This document shows positions 1-7,836 of a DNA stretch of 64,000 nt, one piece after another. Position 1 is the first letter of the stretch; the number at the start of each line of letters is the position of its first letter. The translations under genes were made by a program, and so were the position numbers. The notes below the pieces were generated by a model. That model had not been told where the DNA came from, did not search any database, and worked only from the letters and a program-made list of their open reading frames with translations. The stretch lies in the NCBI RefSeq assembly GCF_042662225.1, contig NZ_JBHSYQ010000003.1:310001-374000 (forward strand), read 5' to 3'. The stretch is from Nibribacter roseus (GTDB lineage Bacteria; Bacteroidota; Bacteroidia; Cytophagales; Hymenobacteraceae).

Positions 1-645
1 GGCAGTTCCTTCGCAAGCTCTAACAATAATAACCTCTTTTGTTAAAACGACTCTCTCCTGCCCAGGCATGAGGACACAAAATTCTCCAATGTTCTTAGAA
101 GCACGCTCAGGAGAAATTAAATCATATGGTTTTAACTTTGACTCTCCTCCTCTCCAAAAGACCTTAGCCAATGCTTCAGGAATCATATTTGTTGGATTGA
201 TATTTACCAGACCAGCCCTCAAATCTGAAACTTTAATATAGGGTATTGTACCTACTCTCTGGTCTGAACTTGGACTCCCATGGCCTCCAAACACATATAT
301 TTTTCCCTCTTCTACAAGTTCCCCTAAAGTCTTTAGTGTGAACTCCCCGTTGTCCTCCACAAGACTGTTAATCCCCTTATAAACAGAAGCATCATAATAC
401 TTTGGAACGAAAACATCAAGCATAAAAATCTCACTTTGAGATCTAAAACTAACATCATCCCTACTAAAGCTACCTTTGCTTATTTCATCACAAGCTTCAG
501 CTAATTGATCATTGATAGTTTCATTTGAGCGAATCCCTGTCTCTGGATTTACTATGTATTGCTCATGACCATCCTTATTGATCCCACAAGTTTTAGCATT
601 AACAACTAATACTTGTCCATCCGAATACCAACTTGGCTTATGCAT
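1..645 (-). CDS. Restriction-modification specificity (S)-like subunit, partial
   Basis: An open frame runs from an ATG at 645 to the window edge (215 codons, no stop), so the C-terminus is missing. The frame was read directly. It begins MHKPSWYSDGQVLVVNAKTC and around residue 118 onward carries a segment typical of DNA target-recognition domains (LGELVEEGKIYVFGGHG, then TIPYIKVSDLRAGL). It starts 4 nt after the stop of the methylase gene, so the two are translationally coupled. By position and the VSDL-type segment it most likely supplies DNA specificity to the methylase. The first ~110 residues are not a recognisable target domain. Base composition is AT-rich like its partner and unlike the rest of the window. 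Confidence 0.6.
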   Translation of the reverse strand, partial: MHKPSWYSDGQVLVVNAKTCGINKDGHEQYIVNPETGIRSNETINDQLAEACDEISKGSFSRDDVSFRSQSEIFMLDVFVPKYYDASVYKGINSLVEDNGEFTLKTLGELVEEGKIYVFGGHGSPSSDQRVGTIPYIKVSDLRAGLVNINPTNMIPEALAKVFWRGGESKLKPYDLISPERASKNIGEFCVLMPGQERVVLTKEVIIVRACEGTA

Positions 646-649
646 ACCT

Positions 650-2233
650 TTATTTTTTCTCTAAAATGTAAAAGTTAGTTTTTGCACGACAAAAGCCTTG
701 AAAAGCCTCCATTGGAATATTCAGTATTGCACGCATATTAAAATGATCCTTAATCCACTGTCTGAGCCATGCATAAGAGGAAGAAAACATATAGGTTTCT
801 GGTAGTATAATACCTAATCTGCCGCCTTTTACAAGAAGCTCATGGCACCTTTCCAAAAACAGGATTCCCAACTCTCGCTCTTCAAATTTGTTCACTTCAA
901 ACTTGAAACCAGAAACTTCCTTTTTTGCTTTTTGTGCTATTACAATACCAGCAGCCTTTGCATCTACTTTGCTCATTTTTAAATCTTTCCCAAAAGGCGG
1001 ATTTGTAACTATACATGTAAAAGAGGCTGGAATCAATGAAGATCTTAAATCTGGGTAATAAGCGTTCCAAAGGTGCTTTCGAAGTGAGTCACCTAAAAAC
1101 GTGTGTGTTGAACCGTCACCTATTGTTAACATTATTGCTTTAGTGAGTTTAACATTTATTCGGTCTTTATCCACTCCAAATAAATGTCTCTGAGCCCATC
1201 CTTTTGCATCCCCATCACTCATTGCTGGATATCTCTCTCTTAGTTGCCTATAGCTTTCTAAAAGAAATCCTCCAGTTCCGCAAGCGGGATCTAAAACCTT
1301 ATCCTCAGGTGCTATCTCCATTAATTTTATTGCGCTTCTTATTACAGGATAAGGGGTATAATATTGACCTTCCTCTGATTTTAAGCTAGCCGTGCGGAAT
1401 ACTTGAAACGCTTCAGAGACAGCACTAATTGAGGCATCTCGGAGCCTAAATTTAGAAAGTTCATATGCACATAAAGTAATGGTATGGTCATCTAAATTGA
1501 TATCACTATCAGCATCCGTCATAAAAATATCACTATGAGCAATTCTCATACCTTGGAACAAATCCCTTATTCTCCTTGCCGTTTCCCCTTCTGTGTCCCA
1601 AACTTGAAATGGCACAGACTTAGAAGGAGAATATTTAGCGATCTTGTCTCCTTCTAATTTTGCCAGAATAACATTACATAAGTTATTTAGCCTTTCATCA
1701 CTTCTAGTACTCCGTGTGTCTCCTGAAACAGCAACGCTCAAAAGACGGCTAAAAACTTTTTTTAATCTTGCAGTAGAAGGCTCTTCTAAATCACTCCATG
1801 TCAATTTATTTTCACCAGCTTTAATAATTGCATCGCCAAATTTTGGTAAACTGCCATTAAGAGCAACTTCAAATTTTCCTTCAGGAGTTTTATAAACTAA
1901 AGTTATTTCATCTCCATTCGTCCAAATTCCTAATACTACATGAGGCTCTAGCCCCATATAGATTTTCAATTGGTTTACACCTTCACTTTTATTAGGAGCC
2001 TTTGTTTCAATAATTATTTGAATATGTTCATAATCTCCTAAGTGCGAAGGGCTATCAAAAATTGCTACATCTACTGGGTAACCTTTAAAGCTTTGGCCAG
2101 CCTCTCTTCTACTTGCCTCACTAGGACTTTGGGGCACCCTCCATTCAGGGGAATATTGAATTTGATTTTTATCCCACCCAAGTTTAATTAGTTCTTCTAC
2201 TAAAGGTAGTCGTGTATGTGTATGCTCAGACAT
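650..2233 (-). CDS. N6-adenine DNA methylase with N-terminal HsdR-type nuclease-like domain
   Basis: 527 aa. The N-terminal ~130 residues resemble the type I HsdR N-terminal fold and show a PD-(D/E)xK-like spacing: VDVAIFD (D55) followed by IIIETK (E76, K78). After a helical region comes an N6-adenine methylase: GQYYTPYPVI (289-298), SAM motif DPACGTGGF (315-323), and catalytic NPPFG (411-415). The frame ends 4 nt before an S-like gene. Known families: BcgI-type IIB enzymes pair a nuclease-methylase A subunit with a separate S subunit; many genomes also carry uncharacterised HSDR_N-N6_Mtase fusions. Whether this protein cuts DNA is inference. Visibly AT-richer than its neighbours and located beside a tRNA, consistent with acquisition by transfer. 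Confidence 0.85.
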   Translation of the reverse strand: MSEHTHTRLPLVEELIKLGWDKNQIQYSPEWRVPQSPSEASRREAGQSFKGYPVDVAIFDSPSHLGDYEHIQIIIETKAPNKSEGVNQLKIYMGLEPHVVLGIWTNGDEITLVYKTPEGKFEVALNGSLPKFGDAIIKAGENKLTWSDLEEPSTARLKKVFSRLLSVAVSGDTRSTRSDERLNNLCNVILAKLEGDKIAKYSPSKSVPFQVWDTEGETARRIRDLFQGMRIAHSDIFMTDADSDINLDDHTITLCAYELSKFRLRDASISAVSEAFQVFRTASLKSEEGQYYTPYPVIRSAIKLMEIAPEDKVLDPACGTGGFLLESYRQLRERYPAMSDGDAKGWAQRHLFGVDKDRINVKLTKAIMLTIGDGSTHTFLGDSLRKHLWNAYYPDLRSSLIPASFTCIVTNPPFGKDLKMSKVDAKAAGIVIAQKAKKEVSGFKFEVNKFEERELGILFLERCHELLVKGGRLGIILPETYMFSSSYAWLRQWIKDHFNMRAILNIPMEAFQGFCRAKTNFYILEKK

Positions 2234-2263
2234 TGGACTATTTAAAATTTCTTATTTATTAGG

Positions 2264-2291
2264 TAAACCTAAATTTATTGAATCTAGACAA
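2264..2291 (-). promoter_or_regulatory. Candidate Bacteroidota promoter for the R-M operon
   Basis: On the minus strand TTG (complement of 2289-2291), a 17-nt spacer and TAGGTTTA (complement of 2264-2271) match the Bacteroidota consensus TTG-N17/19-TAnnTTTG with one mismatch at the last base. It lies about 31 nt upstream of the methylase ATG. Confidence 0.4.
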
Positions 2292-2409
2292 CAGTAATCA
2301 TAAGGCATTTTTTTAATTGCTAAATTTTGCCTTATTTAATGGTACATATTTGTTAGATGAACAACGAAATGAGATTTTGGTCACCTTTTTGGACACCTGT
2401 AAAACGACA

Positions 2410-2442
2410 AAAGCCTTGTAAGTGGTTAACTTACAAGGCTTT
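2410..2442 (-). terminator. Hairpin terminator downstream of tRNA-fMet
   Basis: Perfect 13-bp inverted repeat AAAGCCTTGTAAG / CTTACAAGGCTTT with a 7-nt loop, followed on the minus strand by TGTCGTTTT. It is 15 nt beyond the 3' end of the tRNA, so it probably ends that transcript. Confidence 0.7.
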
Positions 2443-2456
2443 GTCTTACTATTGGG

Positions 2457-2529
<73 letters not shown>

Positions 2530-2576
2530 CTGTTTTTGTGATACAAAGGTAAGGCGTTTTGTTTTAACCTCCAAAC

Positions 2577-2612
2577 GTTTTTAATAAGTTTTTAGGAAAA
2601 CAGGCTAAAAAC
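2577..2612. repeat. 36-bp palindrome family, copy 1
   Basis: Starts GTTTTTAATA, ends CAGGCTAAAAAC. The left arm has drifted, so pairing is mainly the outer GTTTTT/AAAAAC and inner T/A runs. The right arm contributes the TAG stop of the BamA-like gene (minus strand, 2605-2607). Confidence 0.7.
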
Positions 2613-4401
2613 GGCCAGTTATCCCGAAGTGAATTTTGCCCCGCTGCAGGCTAAAGCCCTCCTGTTCGTTCCGCCCCACGGAGTAAACTAACTGAAACAC
2701 ACCGGCTCCCGTTGAAAAGCTAATGCCGCCGCCCACACCGCTGGCCCACTGAATATTTTTTTCTTCCGGCAGGTCTCTTCTTAGATATCCTTGATCATAG
2801 AGCAGGAAAAGGTAGGAGTCTTCGCCGGTGTATTGCCTGAACTCAAGGGTACTGATGGCGTAGGAGCTGGCATAGAAAGAATAATCATCGAACCCCCTGA
2901 TACTGTTCAGCCCACCAAGCCGGAAAAGCTCGTTCAAGTAAAGCCGCTGGTTCAGGAGTGCCTCCGCCTTTAGCCGGGTCAGCACCACGCCGTTTTTAGT
3001 CACAGGCCAGTAGCGCTCCAAACGGCTTGCCACCGACAGCTGCGTGGTTTTCATTTGCAGGGTATCATAATAGCTGGCCTCTACGCGGGCGTTCCGCTGA
3101 ATACGCTTGTTGCCCACCGCACCCTGAAAAAAGGCATGGGAGCCGCGGCGCGGGAAGTACAAATCATCCAGGTTGCCCCAGGCATAGGCCACGCCGTACG
3201 AGGTGAAGTTGGCGTCAATAGCCGAGGAGTCGGCGGTGCGCTGGCGCAGTGCCTCCGGCGACAGCAATTGGGAACTCAACACTTCGGCAAAGAAAGTGAC
3301 GCGACTGGTGGTGGAAAGCGGATAGGCAATCTCCAGGCGCGGACGCAGGTTCAGGAAAGACGTGTCTTGCTTGTAGAGGTGAAACATGGCTGCTACCTCA
3401 AACGGCGAGGAGAACAGGTGTGGGTGCCGGTACTCCACGTCCAGCAGCTGCGAATTTCGCTCTACCTTCCGCCAGTGCAGCCCAATTTGCTTGCCGCTGC
3501 CCCGAAGGTTGCGCACCTGCAGGTTCACTTCACCGGTAATCAATAATTTGGCCTCTCGGCTATTTGGGTCGGGCAAGAAACCGATGATGCCGTCAAACTG
3601 GTTCGCTTTTTTCTCTTCCAGAAAGAAATAAATACGGGCTTGGTTTTTGGCGAACAGCACCTGCGGAGCGCCTACCACCTTCAAAAACGGAAGCTGCCGA
3701 AGCGCTCGGTTTGCTTCTTCCATGCGCTGCTGCGAGAAAGGCTGCCCTTTCTCCAGGTGCGTGTATCTGGTAAGCGCTGTGGGTTGAATGCGGCCAGTGC
3801 CTACCACTACAATAGAGTCTATGGTCATAAGCGGTCCCCGAACCAGTCGCACCACGCCCTGCAGGGAATCTTGCCGGAGCTGCAAGGAATCTATGACCAC
3901 CTGCGCGTACGGATAGCCAGTATTCTCGGCCTCGCGCAGCAAGGCCTGCTGCAAACGGGCAAACTCTGACGGCCTGAAAGGAGTGCCTCTGTACAACTTC
4001 TCCCGAAACCCCACCCGCTGCAGAAGCGCTTCGCCAATGTTGCCGTTCTGCAAAGAAGCCCACACAATGGGCCTGCCGGTGTACACATGCACCCTTAGCG
4101 AATCGTTTTGCCGCACCAGACTATCAATAGAAGCGGCCAGATACCCCTGTTCCCGCACATTCCCCAGCCATGCCTGCAGCCCTTGATGTAGATTGACAGA
4201 ATCAAGCGGAATATTTTTGGGCTGATTACGTTTCCAGACATCAGCGGCCTCAGCGCCTTCCGGAGTCACCACCTGTACCACGGTTTTGTTCTGCGCCTGC
4301 GCGAAACCACCGCAAAGCCACAACACCAGGAGCAAACCCAGAATTCTGTACCTTTGCAGGGAAAACATGTAACGCACAGCGGAACTTAGCCTCAGATTCA
4401 T
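2605..4401 (-). CDS. BamA/TamA-family outer membrane protein
   Basis: 598 aa. An N-terminal signal peptide (hydrophobic ILGLLLVLWLCGGFAQA, residues ~20-36) is followed by POTRA-like segments (~50-275, e.g. SIVVVGTGRI) and a C-terminal 16-strand-type barrel of the surface-antigen D15 family; the last residue is Phe (GITGRF), the usual outer-membrane signature. The GLNSIRGFDDYSF segment near residue 510 matches the conserved RGF motif of BamA/TamA barrels. Shorter than a full five-POTRA BamA, so it is more likely a TamA-like or lineage-specific paralogue than the essential BamA. Its stop codon lies inside a 36-bp palindrome. Divergent from hemW with an 80-bp gap that must hold both promoters. 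Confidence 0.85.
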   Translation of the reverse strand: MNLRLSSAVRYMFSLQRYRILGLLLVLWLCGGFAQAQNKTVVQVVTPEGAEAADVWKRNQPKNIPLDSVNLHQGLQAWLGNVREQGYLAASIDSLVRQNDSLRVHVYTGRPIVWASLQNGNIGEALLQRVGFREKLYRGTPFRPSEFARLQQALLREAENTGYPYAQVVIDSLQLRQDSLQGVVRLVRGPLMTIDSIVVVGTGRIQPTALTRYTHLEKGQPFSQQRMEEANRALRQLPFLKVVGAPQVLFAKNQARIYFFLEEKKANQFDGIIGFLPDPNSREAKLLITGEVNLQVRNLRGSGKQIGLHWRKVERNSQLLDVEYRHPHLFSSPFEVAAMFHLYKQDTSFLNLRPRLEIAYPLSTTSRVTFFAEVLSSQLLSPEALRQRTADSSAIDANFTSYGVAYAWGNLDDLYFPRRGSHAFFQGAVGNKRIQRNARVEASYYDTLQMKTTQLSVASRLERYWPVTKNGVVLTRLKAEALLNQRLYLNELFRLGGLNSIRGFDDYSFYASSYAISTLEFRQYTGEDSYLFLLYDQGYLRRDLPEEKNIQWASGVGGGISFSTGAGVFQLVYSVGRNEQEGFSLQRGKIHFGITGRF

Positions 4402-4481
4402 TGTTTGTAATTTACGGCTTGCCTCTCAATTTTGAGCAGCCGCACTTTTTCTTTTAACGCAATTCCTTTACTTAACGCATT

Positions 4482-5624
4482 TTGGCCGGAATTTATCTTC
4501 ATATCCCTTTTTGTAAACAAGCCTGCCATTACTGCGATTTCCATTTCAGTACGTCACTAGGCCTGAAAGAGCAGGTACTGAACGCTATGCAGCAGGAGCT
4601 GGCGCTGCAGCAAAGTTACCTCAACGGCGCCACCATTGATACCATTTATTTTGGCGGCGGCACTCCTTCTATTCTATCAGTGCAGGAGTTGCAGGGGCTG
4701 TTTGAGACGATTTACCGGTTGTTCCCCGTGAATCCTTCGGCGGAAATTTCGCTGGAGGCCAACCCCGACGACCTGACGCCGGAGAAGTTGTTGGCGCTGA
4801 GCCAGACACCGGTGAACCGCCTGAGCATTGGTGTGCAGTCTTTCCACAACCCGCACCTGCAGCTCATGAACCGTCCGCACTCAGCGGCTGAGGCCGAAGC
4901 CTGTATTAAACTGGCGCAGGATTTGGGCTTCGGCAATATCTCCTTGGATTTGATTTACGGCATTCCGGCCGAAAACCCGGCGCTGTGGGAAGAAGATTTG
5001 GCCAAAGCTTTTGCGTTGAACGTGCAACACCTATCGTGCTACGCCCTTACCATTGAACCCAATACCGTTTTTGGCCACCGCGTGCGCAAGGGCAAGTTCT
5101 CTCCCGCCGACGAGGAACGCGTAGCCCAGCAATTTGAGCTGTTGATGAGTCAAGCTGCTGCCCATGGTTTCCTTCATTACGAGATTTCCAACTTCTGCCA
5201 GCCTAGGTTTGAGAGTAAGCACAACAGCAGCTATTGGAAACAAGTGCCATATTTAGGCATTGGCCCTAGCGCCCACTCCTTCAACGGCACCAGTCGTCAG
5301 TACAACTTGCCCAACAACCCAAAATACGTGCAGAGCCTGCAGCAGAACGAACTGCCGTGTACCGTAGAGGAACTGACCGTGGAAGACCGCGTGAATGAGT
5401 ATGTCATGACCACCCTCCGCACCAGCTGGGGCTGCGACACCAACTACATTCAGGAGAAGTGGGGCATCCAGCTACTAGACCTACACGCAGAATACCTGCA
5501 GCAAATAAAAGACAAAGGTTTACTGCGTGAAGAAAACGGAGTTTTGATTCTAACTGAAGCCGGCAAACTATTGGCCGATGAAATAGCCTTGGACTTGTTT
5601 CTGCTGAACGAAGAATCTGTTTAG
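4482..5624 (+). CDS. hemW: Radical SAM family heme chaperone HemW
   Basis: 380 aa. The radical SAM [4Fe-4S] motif is CKQACHYC (C11, C15, C18), followed by FGGGTPS and the SIGVQSF segment; the C-terminal HemN-like domain is complete (VNEYVMTTLRT). HemW is a heme-binding chaperone related to coproporphyrinogen oxidase HemN but with the third-motif cysteine pattern of HemW and without HemN's N-terminal extension. Translation appears to start at TTG 4482: there is no in-frame ATG upstream of the family's usual MAGIYLHIPFC start. A 36-bp palindrome begins 3 nt after the stop. Confidence 0.93.
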   Translation: MAGIYLHIPFCKQACHYCDFHFSTSLGLKEQVLNAMQQELALQQSYLNGATIDTIYFGGGTPSILSVQELQGLFETIYRLFPVNPSAEISLEANPDDLTPEKLLALSQTPVNRLSIGVQSFHNPHLQLMNRPHSAAEAEACIKLAQDLGFGNISLDLIYGIPAENPALWEEDLAKAFALNVQHLSCYALTIEPNTVFGHRVRKGKFSPADEERVAQQFELLMSQAAAHGFLHYEISNFCQPRFESKHNSSYWKQVPYLGIGPSAHSFNGTSRQYNLPNNPKYVQSLQQNELPCTVEELTVEDRVNEYVMTTLRTSWGCDTNYIQEKWGIQLLDLHAEYLQQIKDKGLLREENGVLILTEAGKLLADEIALDLFLLNEESV

Positions 5625-5626
5625 GC

Positions 5627-5662
5627 GTTTCAGGGCTGTTTTTGGAAAAAGAGGCCAAAAAC
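5627..5662. repeat. 36-bp palindrome family, copy 2
   Basis: GTTTCAGGGCTGTTTTT / AAAAAGAGGCCAAAAAC; starts 3 nt after the hemW stop and lies between two plus-strand genes. Confidence 0.8.
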
Positions 5663-5689
5663 ACCTTATTGCATGGTAAGTAATTTTGT

Positions 5690-6151
5690 ATGAAAACAAT
5701 TGCAGAAACCAAGTTTAACAGAATTCTTAAAGAAGGATTTCAAGAAGTCCTAAAACCTTTAGGTTTTAAAAAGAAGGGAAACAACTTCTATCTTCAGCTG
5801 GAGGAGCTGGGGCAGGCTATTAATGCTCAGAAAAGCCGGTGGAATACCAAAGATGATATAAGTTTCACCATTAATGTGGGTGTTTTTCTGCCCGATTACT
5901 GGCAAAGCATGGTTTACAATCAAGGAAAACCGCTTCCTACGTTCCCTTCTGTTTATGATTGTTATTCACATAAGAGGATTGGGCAACTTAGGAACCAGCT
6001 CGATACCTGGTATGACGTTGATGCAAGCACAGATGAAGAAAAGTTGATTGTTGAGATGAAGGACAATCTTGTTAACTACGTCCTTCCATACCTTAATCGC
6101 GTGAAAACAAAAGAAGATTTTTTCTATTTGTTCAAAAAAGAAAGAGAGTAA
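5690..6151 (+). CDS. DUF4304 domain-containing protein
   Basis: 153 aa soluble protein with no signal peptide. The N-terminal pattern LKEGFQEVLKPLGFKKKGNNFY and the later SFTINVGVF strand match the DUF4304 family, whose function is unknown. Composition is somewhat AT-richer than hemW. Family members are frequently found next to immunity/polymorphic-toxin loci, but nothing of that kind is adjacent here, so no role is inferred. It follows hemW in the same direction, separated by a 36-bp palindrome. Confidence 0.75.
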   Translation: MKTIAETKFNRILKEGFQEVLKPLGFKKKGNNFYLQLEELGQAINAQKSRWNTKDDISFTINVGVFLPDYWQSMVYNQGKPLPTFPSVYDCYSHKRIGQLRNQLDTWYDVDASTDEEKLIVEMKDNLVNYVLPYLNRVKTKEDFFYLFKKERE

Positions 6152-6236
6152 ATATTTTGTACTTGAAACTCTTCTTGGTTATCAATTATCATTTCAAGCG
6201 CACACTTGAGCCATTCAATAATAACGGTTAGTTAAA

Positions 6237-6752
6237 TCAGCCCCGTTCTACGCCATTTGCCCCAAACCCAACCACTTCCTCAGAAACGTTGCTGAATAGC
6301 CGCCAAAAAAGCTGGGCTTCGGGCAAAACGCCTTGCGTGGGCTGCACCTGCAGTACGCGATTTCCTTCTAAAGAAATGGTCAAATCGCCGTCTTCAGAAG
6401 CGGTTACCTGCCACACCTTCAGCCCCTCGGGCTGGGCACGCACCAGCTCCTGCAGTTTACGGTCTCTGAGGCTGTTACCAGGCACCTGTACATCAAACTC
6501 GGGGTTGGCGAAAGACTGGCTGTCGCGGGGAATTTCGGCTTCCTGGAAGCTGATTTTCACCTGACCCGCCTCTTCCAGCTGCCAAAAGCAAGATACCTCC
6601 AGTGTCCAGGCACCTACATCCAGTATGAGTCCGTGGGCATTGGTGATACTGGCCTTGCCGAAATGGAAATACTGCACCTGCCCTATGCGGGTAGCTTTGG
6701 TGAGCGGCAGCCCCAACAGGTGCTTCAGCTCCGGAAAATTATTTTCAGCCAT
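6237..6752 (-). CDS. Hypothetical cytoplasmic protein
   Basis: 171 aa, no signal peptide or membrane segment. Beta-rich sequence with alternating hydrophobic residues (SITNAHGLILDVGAWTLEVSCFW; DLTISLEGNRVLQV) suggests a compact beta-sandwich. I do not recognise the family. Codon use is like the neighbours, and the frame is well isolated between a convergent DUF4304 gene and a divergent membrane protein, so it is likely real. Confidence 0.65.
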   Translation of the reverse strand: MAENNFPELKHLLGLPLTKATRIGQVQYFHFGKASITNAHGLILDVGAWTLEVSCFWQLEEAGQVKISFQEAEIPRDSQSFANPEFDVQVPGNSLRDRKLQELVRAQPEGLKVWQVTASEDGDLTISLEGNRVLQVQPTQGVLPEAQLFWRLFSNVSEEVVGFGANGVERG

Positions 6753-6808
6753 ACACTACAATAACAGAATGCCAAAGGTACGGATTAAGCCGGAAGGAGA
6801 CAGGGCGC

Positions 6809-6844
6809 GTTTTAGGTCTATTTTTGGAAAATCAGGGTAAAAAC
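6809..6844. repeat. 36-bp palindrome family, copy 3
   Basis: GTTTTAGGTCTATTTTT / AAAATCAGGGTAAAAAC. One of four copies lying in a divergent intergenic region (upstream of both flanking genes) rather than at a gene end. Confidence 0.75.
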
Positions 6845-6891
6845 AGGTGCCTTATGATTTGAAAGCTAAATGGAAACAGTATTTTAGAAGC

Positions 6892-7698
6892 ATGGATAAA
6901 CTGACCCAATACAACCGCAAACTACTGGCAATTTTTGGCACAATGCTTCTAGCCGCTTTTGGGCTAGCCGTAATTATTGCATTAGGTCTTTTTATTGACT
7001 CTCTTTTTGACAGCCCCAGACATGTTTATGACCAAGGCGTACAAATAAGGGAAACTACTGCCAACGGCACCGATACCACCATTTTCAGAACGCAACAGGC
7101 ATCGTTTCAGGAGCCCATACAGCTAGACACCGCCAAAGCGCAATTTGTGATCCCGGTAGGGCAGGTGGACCTGGAGGAAAAGGAAAGAGTAAATGCCTTG
7201 GCAAGTTCTGGCAGCTTTGAATACGAGCCCAGAAAGTCAAGATTTGACTCCTACTCTGGAATCTTCAACAACTTCATCTTTTATGATTATGCCAGCGGAA
7301 CTAAGACTAAAATATTCTCAAAAAAAGTAGCCGTTACCAACTGGTCAAATGCGCTGGTAAACGGCACCGAGCTGCTTCTGTTCATGGGCACCGACACTGA
7401 CTCAAACCAAGACAAGAAGCTTGATTCTGATGATTACCAAAGCCTCTTCGCCTTTTACCTTAAAGACAGAAAACTAGTAGAGTATAAATTAGACCGCCGC
7501 TCCGTATTAAGCTACGAGCCTATGGAAAAGACTTCCTTGGTGTCTGTGCAGGTGGGCATAGACAAAAACAAGGACTTCAAATTTGACAGATACAGAGAGC
7601 CGGTAGAAGTGGTGGTGCTAGATGTGGCGTCAAGGAAATTAAGCGACTTGGTTTCGCCAGCCATGAAGGCCGAAATCCAGAGCATCATTGACAAATAG
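6892..7698 (+). CDS. Membrane-anchored hypothetical protein with EF-hand-like Asp loops
   Basis: 268 aa from ATG 6892. A short basic N-terminus precedes one transmembrane helix (LLAIFGTMLLAAFGLAVIIA), then an exported or cytosolic ~220-residue domain. Two Asp-rich loops, DTDSNQDKKLDSDD and DKNKDFKFDRYRE, resemble calcium-binding EF-hand/dockerin-type loops (DxNxDxxxD); metal binding is inference. An alternative GTG start at 6847 would add 15 residues but sits 2 nt after a 36-bp palindrome. The family is not recognised. Converges with the M56 peptidase gene. Confidence 0.7.
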   Translation: MDKLTQYNRKLLAIFGTMLLAAFGLAVIIALGLFIDSLFDSPRHVYDQGVQIRETTANGTDTTIFRTQQASFQEPIQLDTAKAQFVIPVGQVDLEEKERVNALASSGSFEYEPRKSRFDSYSGIFNNFIFYDYASGTKTKIFSKKVAVTNWSNALVNGTELLLFMGTDTDSNQDKKLDSDDYQSLFAFYLKDRKLVEYKLDRRSVLSYEPMEKTSLVSVQVGIDKNKDFKFDRYREPVEVVVLDVASRKLSDLVSPAMKAEIQSIIDK

Positions 7699-7757
7699 CC
7701 TTTACCTACTTTTTCAGCCACCTAAACTTGGGTGCAAAAAGAAGCCCCTTGGCGACT

Positions 7758-7793
7758 GTTTTAGCTGTATTTTCTGAAAAACAGCCTAAAAAC
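7758..7793. repeat. 36-bp palindrome family, copy 4
   Basis: GTTTTAGCTGTATTTTCTG / AAAAACAGCCTAAAAAC between convergent genes. The stem is extended by an outer arm CCCTTGG (7747-7753) pairing with CCAAGGG (7801-7807), making a bidirectional-terminator-like structure. Confidence 0.85.
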
Positions 7794-7836
7794 AGACAGC
7801 CAAGGGACTTACAATAATGGAAAGCTGTACACGGTT

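Noticed and set aside
3055..4186. Several open frames of 60-160 codons on either strand within the BamA-like gene
   Set aside because: Shadows of a well-conserved coding sequence with no domain of their own.
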